A stretch of 64,000 nt of DNA from Rostratula benghalensis (Eukaryota; Chordata; Aves; Charadriiformes; Rostratulidae), in NCBI GenBank assembly GCA_013399305.1, contig VXAI01000098.1, positions 1,163,885-1,227,884 on the forward strand, written 5' to 3'. This document shows, one piece after another, positions 54,801 through 64,000 of the stretch. The notes beneath the pieces were generated by a model, which saw nothing but the letters and a program-made list of their open reading frames with translations, was not told the DNA's origin and did not search any database. Both the position numbers and the translations under genes were made by a program. Positions within the stretch are counted from its first letter, which is position 1. Every line of letters starts with the position of its first letter.

Positions 54801-57284
54801 TGGAACCCACACTCACCCCAAGAGTTACACTCTGGCTACACTGCTTTAATGCAGACACAGGCCCGGCCTCTTTCAACAGTTCTGGCACCTTTTCATGGCA
54901 GACCCCATGACACACGGAGGCGGTTGAGAACAAGGAATCATGCTTTTCCAGGAACGGAGAATCCAGATTTTCTGGTTTATAAATTTTCCCATCTGGATTT
55001 GTTTTGCTGTTCATAGGGTAGATCACCAAGAGATAAGGAAAGAAAAGTAAAGAAATATCAGAGCAGTGGCAACCCCAACGGGCTCAGATGAATTTCTTGC
55101 ATGTCACAATCTCCTGTTTGGGCAGAAATTTGAATGCATTTTCTAGCAGCAACATAGATAAACTGGCATCTCCCCAGGGGCTGTTTCAGTTCTGCTGCTG
55201 CCTAAGGGTTCTGTAACATAGGAACTGAGGAGCTTGGACATGCCTGCTCTCAAGAATATCTCCATAAGGACATGGTTAACTTCTTTGCCACTTGCATGGC
55301 AAAAATTAAAATCAGCTGAGACTTCTTAGGGTGAAGCCCATTAGAAGAGCCTATAGACAAGCAGGTTATTACTTGAAACAGCTGCAATGAAAGACTGCGT
55401 TGGGAAAATCCTGCATAAGCTCCCAAACAGCATAGGAACACGAGTAGATCGTCTCCACATAACAGAACCAGTAGCTTCACCTCTCCTCTGTGGCACAGGG
55501 CCTGTCAGAGCCTGTTCTCTGGGGAAGAATCCCCCAGGGTCGCAGCCGGACGGCCTGGGAACAGATCTGCCAAGCCCTACCAAGCTGTCCCCCCTGCTCT
55601 CAGGTAAGAGCAGGCCCTACAGGACCTACTGGGGCCGCTCTTCCCACCTCTGCAGCCAAGTCCCCAGGCTCTGAACCGGCTTCCAATGCCGCCAGCAGCC
55701 CAAGCACGTAAAGTCACCCGTGGACCAGAGCAGATATGGGCCTGGACCCTAAAGACTACAGAAGGTAAGAGCGGCCTGAGATGTGGAGCCAAGGGGCCAG
55801 GGGCTGTGATGCTGTGTACGTTTGTCCTCCCCTGCCACCCCTAAGCTGATGGATTTACACAGCAAGGACAACTTGGTAAAGACAGCGCGGCGGTTGTCAG
55901 CTGGGAGCCTCTGCACACTAAGCTCCTGGTTAAATGTTTTCATCAAAACCAGAGCGAGAAAGTGCAGAGCAAACACCACCAATTAGAGGCTGGGATGAAG
56001 CCTTCTTGCCAGCAGATCTGGTGAGAGGGGCATGAGTCACCTTAACCCTTTGGGAGCCGGAGCCAGAGCCAGCACAGGGGCGAGGAGGGAGACAGGAGAG
56101 GAAACCTCTCACAAACCTTTCATTTGCATCCACTCATTTTCATTTATTTGTAGGAAGTTGAATTCAAGAGTGAACACTCGCCGTGTTTGGAGCTGTATTA
56201 TCCCCATAACCTCTGCCCTCCCCATTTTCATACCTGAAGACACCTGAATCGGGAAACCCATGTGTTCCAGGGAAGATGGAACTGGTTCAGAGAGCCAGAC
56301 AGCAGCCCAGGGCAGCTGAGGAGGTCTGGGGTTGGCCATCCCTCAAGCCATCACTATCTTCCAAGTCCATTCCAGCAAACAGAAAATATCCCATCAATTT
56401 TGCTGAAGGCTAAGGTGTCAATGAGAGTGACATAGCAGGACGCCATGCCTCATTCCAAGATAAAAGGATTTGTCTCGGATAAAATGCTTCCCCATCAGAA
56501 ACATGATGAAACGTAGTAAAAGGAGAGCTGGGATCAGGCTCGAGCAGGTAAGCCCCTCTTCCCCTGTACTGCTTCTGCCTAGCTGCTCTTAATTGTCCAA
56601 CTTCTGAACGTATAAGAGGTGATCAAAATTTAACTGTGTCCTTCGGCTAAATTCCCCTTTCAGTGAAAATAGCACCCTGTCTGCAGCAGGATTCAGTGCC
56701 GACACGCCAAAAGCTCAGCTTTCTAGGAGCATCGAAGGTTGCAACATTACAGGTGTTCAGAGAGCTCGGTCCCTTCTGCAGCAACAAACCCTGAACTCTG
56801 AACCAGGCTTTTGTCCTCAGTCACTCCAACACCCACTGACTCCACCTCAGCACCGGACCCAGCAGTGCAGGAAAGAGCCCCGGATGCGTACGGACCAAAC
56901 CCTGCCCATCTGCCACACCACGGGGCAGAGCCGGCACCGCTGCCACGGGAGGCATTTTGGAAGCTTCCTGCAAGGGAATCTCCCCCCAGCCAATGTCCTG
57001 AAGTGAGGGACAGAAGCAGGCACAGGGACCACGGACCTGCTGCTAAGGAGATCGAGAGGCGTTCACCCAAGGCAGGGGAGCTAAAAGCTAAGAAAGGATA
57101 AATTAACACAGCAGCTTATATTGGTGAGATCCCTTTCAATTTAGGGGGCAGTTGGGCTACACATGGTGCAGTCCAGGACCTGGCCCTCCACAGATACGTG
57201 TGTCCAAAGCTGGGGCCCCCAGAAGTTGTGAATTTCCAGCATACCACGACTACTGGAGCAGACGGTTTCAGATCCTGCTGAGCC
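51886..57284. other. Long unique noncoding interval with one homeodomain-type patch
   Basis: About 5.4 kb hold no gene recognised. A TTAATTAA palindrome lies at 52509-52516 in a small AT-rich patch (52480-52560). Pyrimidine-rich runs occur at about 53520-53760. An octamer ATTTGCAT is at 56122-56129. Donor-like GGTAAG words (55605, 55764, 56546) lack matching exons. Frames are under 156 codons. Confidence 0.5.
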
Positions 57285-57580
57285 AGCTTGTGGCTGTATT
57301 CAAAATTGAGTAAATTTACAGCTGTAAGCTGGGAGTTTATACAACCCGTAACTTGTTAGGGATGGCTGACCAAGCCAGAACGATCGCTCCCCAGCCGACA
57401 CGGCTCTTATTGGTTAGACCTTTGAGCGCCTGATAGATTTTATTATTTTTCTTTCATTTTTGCACTGCTGGGGAGGTAGGCAAAGAAATATCTGGTTTTT
57501 TATTCTTTTCCTCAGACTGAAATTAAATCTCGGGTTCAGTCCATCATGGATTCCTGGCACATCAGCTGGGGACTGTCGCA
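57285..57580. promoter_or_regulatory. AT-rich enhancer-like block
   Basis: Words include GTAAATTTACAG, a CCAAT-type box (ATTGG at about 57408), GATAGATTTTATTATTTTTC and TGAAATTAAATC. The block is a candidate on texture alone. Confidence 0.3.
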
Positions 57581-58679
57581 CACCCAGTGACCATCTCTTT
57601 GGACAAGGGTGCTGCATTTTTCTTTCTCTGTACAGAGTCTTGCAACATGAATAACTTGACAGGATTCAGTGCATTATCACCAGTTAGCAAGGTTGCTGTC
57701 ACGCTGGCCCCTTTTGCGTGGACACTTCCCATTCACACCATGCCCCCCCAAACTATTGCGCTTCAGCCCGACCTGCAAGAAAACGTGGTCTGTTGTCCCA
57801 GTTTTGTGCAGCAAACACAGTGCCCTGCAAAGACCTTCCTTCTATCTCCTTTACAAGGATAAACAGCTGGAGCAGTATCAGACCTGAAGTGATCTGGACC
57901 TAGATTCACAAAGAGTAACACAAGGAGTCTGCCAAGTAGCGGGCAGGCAGCAGGCAGGGAGTGTAAAGCAGGGCTCCAGGAGCCCTCTGATGGGAACAAA
58001 ATCAGCATCATTCACTGTGCCTGCGAGTGTGAAAGCCAGGCAGGCTGAGGGAAGCACAGGGCTTGCCTGCACAGAACAGCCTCAACCTAAAATCCTCTGG
58101 TTTTATTACAGCACGGTCCCAGTTTCTGAAAGGCATTTTCAGCAGGAAACCCAAACACGATCCAGCTATGACAAGGCTGGACGAAGGGCGAGGGGGCTCT
58201 CCTGGGACTGGCTTTTCTGTGTGACCACAGACAAGACAAGGACAGTCACACCAGCTCCAGCGATACACACATTGATGAACACGAGGTGCTCACGTGTGGC
58301 GAGGGGGACATACATCTACCTCGGTCATTATGCAGCTGCAGGCTCTCCTCTGCCCTGGGAGGATGCAGTTTTTCTAGGGCATGGCTAAGGAGCATTAACG
58401 GGTCTCCCCTTTACCCTCCACTCCATCCTGAACACGTAACAGCCCAGAACATCAATAGTTGACATGAGTTAAAGAGCCAGCTGAGGCTTTAGGGACTCAC
58501 TCAGGCAGGATAAAACACTCTTTAGCATCCAGCCACCATGTGAGAAAATTAAGTAAATGGGGACCTTTGGTGAAGTCTTAAACAGGAGACTGAAAAAGGG
58601 GAAATTTCCCCTCTCCCTGCTCTGTGAGCAGGGATCAGACTGCCTGCTGCCGCTCCCACAGTTTAAAATACTTAAGTCC
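57581..58679. other. Unique noncoding DNA
   Basis: Mixed composition, overlapping short frames (up to 132 codons), no repeats recognised. Confidence 0.5.
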
Positions 58680-58830
58680 TCCAAGGTGCAGCTTAATTTT
58701 CTTTTTTAAAAAAGAAAAGTGTCAGTCTAATTAGATAAATCCTCCAAGCACGTGGCCCAGAGTTCGTCATGGAAATTAACCTCCTTGAAAGATCACAGTG
58801 ACTGAAATAAGAAACTGTGTGTTTTGGCAT
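58680..58830. promoter_or_regulatory. Block with a 22-bp palindrome and a paired TAATTA palindrome
   Basis: A perfect 22-bp palindrome (TTTTC-T6-A6-GAAAA) spans 58697-58718. Eight bases later TCTAATTAGA, a 10-bp palindrome around a TAATTA homeodomain core, spans 58726-58735. The surrounding sequence is unique and AT-rich. The combination suggests a regulatory element; that is an inference. Confidence 0.4.
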
Positions 58831-61229
58831 AGTGCAGTGAAATGGGAGATGCAGGCTGCATTTCATACACCTTCCCTTTCATAAACCTGCCGCGTTTCAT
58901 ATCTGCCCTACTGGCCCTTAGCTCGGCACCAAGACTTTATCTCCCACCGCCTGTTTGCAAATCGCTGCTGAGAGGTTACAATAACCCCTGGGAGAGATTT
59001 TGCTGGCTCACCAGAGTGAAAGGACACTGCTCCCCTGGTATAAAGCTGGGCCAGCCTGAGGCACTGGTGGAGGGAGGGGCTCGTCACCAGCAGCCCTACA
59101 GAGAGGATGTTCTGCAGACACAGCCACCATGGGGTGGCAGCCAGGCTGGGAGCCGTTTGCCAGCCTCATCATCCAAACAGGCAGACAAGAGTGCTTCTGT
59201 GCACCCCTCGCTCTCACTGGCACCGGGATGGGCTGAGCGGGGCAGGAGGGAGATACCTGGAAGCCACAGGCTGTGATCACATAGCTCAGTTTGCATTTAT
59301 GCCACCTACATTCACGTCTTATTATTCAGAAGGCTCTACCTTACCATGCTGGGAAAGGTGTAGGGCTGGGAATCACACTGCCTAGGAATAAAAAGCCCTG
59401 GTCCCTTTGCTACTGGAAGCAGAAGCAAAACCAGGACATAAACCAACCAGCTTCCAAGCAAGAATCAACTCCCATCCCTACCCTCCAGTCAAAACAGGGG
59501 CCAGAACTAGATTATTTCGTACTTTCAGGAAATGTTGGCCAGTTGACGTTTCTCCCAGGCCACCAGACAAACTTGTGCTAGGGTCACACTCTCAGTATTT
59601 CCCAAGGAGTACTGCAGGCCTCTCCTGAGAAACATTACACAATGCAAGTCAGCCCATAACTGAAATAAAGCCCCTTTCACGGTTCCAAATAGTCCCTCCC
59701 CATCAAGGGGATGCAAGGATTGTCTTTCTAAGCTTTCCAGTTCACACTGTCCTTTCAGAAGACAGTATTCAAAATTAAAAAGCTCCTGAAAGATCTGTAG
59801 AGTTCATCTACCTCCTTCTTTCCCAAGTCTGCGCTCCCAGCACTGGGACCAGCCCAGCACACAGAAGGATCAGGACCAGCCTCAGAGGCCATCTCTGAGG
59901 TGACTTGTTGTATTGTCATTGAAATGACAAGCCCTGTAGCTCCGAATTCGGAAGCAACCTATTTTGTTTCAGAACAGCATCACTGGTGGCAGAGTGAAAA
60001 TAGGATACCTTCTGGAGAGAAAACTACCCCAAAATGCTGTGGCAGGCAAGGAGCCAAAGGCCCCAAACAACTGACAGTTCTGCAAAGGCAGAGCCTTTTC
60101 CTACAGCACTTATTACACACGAGGCCTCTGCAGCTGGATGGCTCTAGAGCTCACCCTGGGAGCACAGACTCTTGTACCTCCGGGTCCCATTCTAGACCAG
60201 CTCAATCACGCGTGAAAGGTATTAGCTGACACCTCATCAACAGCCAATGGACAGAGGGAGCATGAGGGGTTGCAGGCAGATCCCTCAGTAAAAGAGCCTT
60301 GCTACAACTCATTAGCCATCTCAGGAAAGAGTTCAAAAGTCAGACCATGCACAAAAGTGGCATTTCTGTTTTCTACTGCTCCCTCCAGCTCAGGGTTGAG
60401 GCATGCTGGAAGGATATTACCAGAGAAACCAGGATGAACTCAGCCCTAATACAATTCCTTAGCGGTTCCCTGCCAAGTACAGGCAAGCCCCACAGTTCCA
60501 TTACTAATAACTTAATACCTAATAATATTACCAATGTAACACTTAACCTTGAAGCCAAGCACCTGGACCCAGAAGAAATCAGCCTTTAGCAAGACTTCTA
60601 CCTCATTGTATTTGTTTTGTCCTGCCAACTGATCAAAACTCAGCATCCCCAACTCCTTCCCACCTGCTCCAAGGTCCATGGAGCCATTTATAAAACGAAA
60701 AAGCTTCTACTTTAGCCAGGAGCTGTGGGCTGAAGCAAGAGAGACAACACAGACTGCAGGAGGGAAAAAAAAAAAAATCAAGTGCTGCTATTCCACCCCT
60801 TTCCATAGGCTTTGAGTGCATTAGGTGAATTCCCAATTACAGCAGTCCCTTCTGCTGGCAACTGGACTGGAGCTAAGAGATCAGAAAGAAGGGCCAGTGG
60901 GCATCACTGAAGGCTCAGCATCTTCCCTTACACATCAGCACAAGTAAGAAAGGCTCTGCCAAGGCTGAAATACCTTTTACAATGGGCATGGCGAGGGAAG
61001 AGGAGAGGGAAGGACCCAGCAAGGCAGGCAGGTTCCTGACTCCTCGTGAACCAGAACAAGCAGCCCAGCCCCTAAATTCACTTCATCAGTGTCCTCTTTC
61101 TTACTGCTACACGGGCTCAAACCCTCCAACACAACTGCAAGGAGGTAGCGCAGTATCTGAATCCACAACGGACTCAAAAGCATCTCCATGTTTTGCTGTC
61201 AGCCTGAACTTTGAATAAAGGAGCCCCCC
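58831..61229. other. Unique noncoding DNA
   Basis: There is no gene, RNA or mobile element that I recognise. An A-run lies at about 60764-60777, and an AT-rich patch with TAATAACTTAATACC words at about 60500-60545. Frames do not exceed 144 codons. Confidence 0.5.
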
Positions 61230-61560
61230 AGAAAGAGTGAATGAACGTCTCCGGCAGCCGCCTGCCAGAGCCGTGCCTGTACTTTAAGCCACCTAGTGTC
61301 CGAGCTGCGCACGGGTGCGTCCTCCCCTTGCAAGGAAAGGTGCGGGGAGGCAAGATGCTTTAGGAAAAATCAGGCGAAGAGAAGTTGTGACATCCAACAA
61401 GACGGAAACGGGAAGGAGCTAAGAGCAGGGCGCACAGATTGAGAACCGAGGGCTCGCCCCGAGCCGAGGGAGCAGGCGCCAAACCGGAGACACAGCAAAG
61501 CGTCCAGCTCAGAATCCCACCCCAGGGCACCTTCCCCCTCCGGAGTGAGACCCTTTAGCA
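61230..61560. promoter_or_regulatory. CpG-rich patch
   Basis: CpGs cluster in words such as CTCCGGCAGCCGCC, GTCCGAGCTGCGCACGG, GAACCGAGGGCTCGCCCCG and GGCGCCAAACCGG. It is the second clear CpG concentration in the window after 15.3-17.1 kb. No TATA box or exon was recognised. It may be a CpG island of a transcript starting beyond what I can detect. Confidence 0.35.
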
Positions 61561-62259
61561 CAGGTCCAAGAAGGGAGGGCAGCAGACTGGTTCCTCAAAC
61601 CAGGCTCTGTCAGAGAATAGGACCATTAGAGGCCAATATTTCAGCCCTTATGTCCAGCTGGGCTGCTTCCCACCTCTGGGATGCAAACTTGGAGACAACT
61701 TTCCTGGGCACAGGCCTGTGGAACAAAACGGAAGCGCCCCGGAGCCAGAAGTCCTATAACCCATGCCCACTCCCTTAAAAACCACTTTCATCCACATCTC
61801 CTCTCCTGCCCCCGCAGTAGCCCCCTCCTCCTCACTCTCTTTCTCTGTGTCCTCGAGACTCCTCTCACCTTGAGGAGTGTTAGGATTACCCAGCATTTAC
61901 ACTCAATGCTCCTCTTTATTCCTTAAGACTTATTAAGAATGATAATGAGCTCCAAAGCAGTGACACGTCTCTCTCTCTCCCCCTCTGTCGCGCTCTCTCT
62001 CTCTCTCTCTCTCTCTCTACGTGCCTTTTCCGTCAAAGGCACACAGGACAAATCCGACCAAAAAAAAAAAAAAAAAAACCCTGACAATATGGATCAAGGA
62101 CACACGAGGATTTATATTCTACAAATCCAGCCTTTTTTGTTTTTATTATTTCTACTCAAATTCCACCCTTCCCTCTTCTTACTCGTGTTCTCCCCCCTCT
62201 ACCCCAACCCTCTCGGACTTTGAATGAGAAAGAAGAAGAGGAGAAGAAGAAAGCTGCTT
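61561..62259. other. Unique DNA with CT, A and GAA simple repeats
   Basis: (CT)n runs lie at about 61969-61979 and (CT)13 at 61993-62018, an A19 run at 62060-62078, pyrimidine-rich DNA to about 62215 and a GAA-rich purine run at 62224-62251. No gene was seen. Confidence 0.6.
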
Positions 62260-63420
62260 GCCTGGAAAACCTCGTTAACGTGGAGCTCTTAAACGGTTGA
62301 TTAATTTTAGCAAAATTTACGACGCGCTCTTGCTTTTCTTTGAAGCTGCAGTCTTATATACCAAAAGCAAGTTAACTTTAAGATCCCTCTTGCGAGCCCA
62401 CTGCCCCCTAATTCTTGAACGCCCTGTTTAGGTAGGCAAATCCATAGGAGAGGAATAGGATAGCAGAGCATGGAAGCCGTCGCCCTGCCGAGTGCTCAAA
62501 GCGTTTTCATTCAAATCCCTTTAGCACAGCCTAACAATCACAACCTGAAAACTCTCAACTTCTAGTTATTTAACTTCCCATAAGGATTAAAATAAAATAA
62601 AATAAAAATATCACTGATCAGTCCTTCAAAAGCAAAAGGAAACAGGGAAACATAAACACCAGTTCCAAGAGAAGTGTCTCCAAGTTACATCTGCTCACGC
62701 CACAGAAACACCAGGCTCTCGGCTGCATTAGAAACATCAGGTTCTCCCAAAGCCACCTTTAAACCAGCCACGGTTCCCCAGAGGGAAAAAGTGAACCAAA
62801 GGAAACACGATACACAGATTTATACATATCCTGAACTATACTTCAATATTTCAGGTGTCTCCCCAGCTTCCTCCTACCCAGTATTTGCTTTTATTCTTTG
62901 TCTCCCTCTGCTAGACTCGGTTTTTCTGATATAGACATCAGGAGGTTAAGGGCTCAATTATCAAGTCTGTTGAATCCTCAGCTTCACGTTACTTAATGGG
63001 GGTTCTGTGTTGCTCCTCGGAAACTACGCTGCAAAATTTCTTTCCTTCTCAGCTTTTCTTTTTCCTAACTTGCAATGTCTGTTTCTGACACACCCCTGTG
63101 CGTGAACCCACAAATCTATTTGGGGTAAACGGAGAGAAACCGTGAATCGCTTTGAGAGACAGAAACATTAATAAAAATAAGCCAAAGAGCTCCCCGCCAG
63201 ACCGAACCCGAAGCGTTCGCGATCTTGAAACCTAAAGTAACATCCACATGGAATTTACAAAATATGATTCGAGTGGTTCTAATTAGCCCCAGTCTGTGGA
63301 AAAATTGGAAGGAAGCGGCTCTTTGATTAATGTTACAAACCAGAAAGGAAACAGATTTTAAAAGTTAAAGTAGCAGCATTGTGGAATACAGAATCATTAC
63401 CAACATACATTTATGATACC
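62260..63420. promoter_or_regulatory. AT-rich enhancer-like block
   Basis: The block contains GATTAATTTTAGC (about 62300), an (AAAAT)n run at 62589-62610, and CTAATTAG at 63279-63286, an 8-bp homeodomain palindrome in ATTCGAGTGGTTCTAATTAG. The stretch 63230-63350 has the densest unique AT-rich texture. Conservation was not tested. Confidence 0.35.
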
Positions 63421-64000
63421 TGCTTCAATCAGATGGCTTGGGGTTTTGTTTTTTAGGGCTTTTTCCTTTTTACTTTAAGGAAAAAAGGAAGACAGGATGC
63501 AAGTAAAAGCTTTTGTTTATGGAAGTGTGCGGTGCTTTTATCTCACAAAGAATGTATATAGCTGGACTGTGTATAAATCCTTCTGAAAATGAAATTAGCA
63601 AAACCAAAACAGGGGTGAAGGTGCTGGGGAGGGGGACGGGGGGGGTGGTGAATTCACCACCTCAGTAAATCATAGTGGATAACCAGCCCCTGGCTTGGAC
63701 AGATAGCAAATTCAGCTTTAATAGGAAAAAACAGAGTTGGAAAGGGAATGGACAAGATTCATACCTGCAGCAAACTCCTTGCAAAAAATGGGGGGGCTAT
63801 TTTTAATATGCTTTTGAAAGTCACTGTGCAAGTTTGCTTGGGCTTGAAAAGAAAAAGGAAATAAGTTTTTTTTTTTTCCAGCAAGCTTGATTGTTTTGGG
63901 TGGAGCTCAAGCGTGTGTGTATATATGCTGTATATAAAAATGAATTACTAATTCTTTCCTGGAAACTGTTTGAATTACAATCTGCAAGATACAAAAACAC
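63421..64000. other. AT-rich unique DNA with a G-quadruplex candidate
   Basis: GGGG-A-GGGGG-AC-G8 lies at 63626-63645 and could form a quadruplex. The rest is AT-rich with TATATA-like words near 63918-63935 and a T-run at about 63867-63878. No gene was seen up to the window end. Confidence 0.5.

Noticed and set aside
55605..56552. Several GGTAAG donor-like words as exon ends
   Set aside because: No matching acceptors or coding potential upstream; the words are expected by chance at this frequency.

Overview
The window reads as vertebrate, most likely avian, nuclear DNA with no protein-coding gene that I can support. The avian call rests on three things: a recognisable CR1 retrotransposon 3' end near 10.05-10.15 kb, very few interspersed repeats otherwise, and only decayed ancient amniote repeats (palindromic MITE-like elements and MIR/CORE-SINE-like relics). 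It looks like part of a gene desert or a very large intron beside a developmental regulator. I cannot name the locus. No long open frame shows a recognisable domain, an exon series or homology to a family I know.

Layout. Bases 1-4217 are one uninterrupted polypurine array: a GGAGAA hexamer organised into a 59-bp higher-order unit (nine hexamers plus one 5-bp unit). The phase break recurs exactly every 59 bp from 32 to 4044, then is lost, leaving plain hexamers (with an N at 4120) up to unique DNA at 4218. From 4.2 to 14.4 kb, GC-richer unique DNA alternates with AT-rich blocks that look like conserved noncoding elements (6.16-7.15, 9.43-9.57, 11.56-12.76 and 13.7-14.1 kb). These contain paired RFX X-box-like sites, TAATTA homeodomain cores and a back-to-back cluster of POU octamers. 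A 25-N assembly gap lies at 11755-11779.

A strongly G-poor, CA-rich tract (14.38-14.81 kb) precedes a composite CpG-, GA- and G-rich segment (15.3-17.1 kb), the most promoter-like stretch in the window. From 17.1 to 43 kb the DNA is mostly featureless, with short enhancer-like AT-rich blocks near 22.6, 24.5-24.85, 25.5 and 41.0 kb, a G-quadruplex-type (GGGGT)n tract at 23.36 kb, and ancient repeat relics at 27.8, 33.25 and 36.2 kb. The interval 43.1-47.2 kb is broadly AT-rich. From 47.2 to 61.2 kb there is a third MITE relic, a 44-bp tandem duplication and further enhancer-like blocks (49.0, 51.3, 52.5, 57.3 and 58.7 kb). A CpG-rich patch (61.23-61.55 kb) leads into simple repeats and a final AT-rich block up to 64 kb.

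No genes can be described as working together. The plausible function is cis-regulatory, and this is inference from motif content, because conservation cannot be measured from a single sequence. The most unusual object is the perfectly periodic 59-bp polypurine array.
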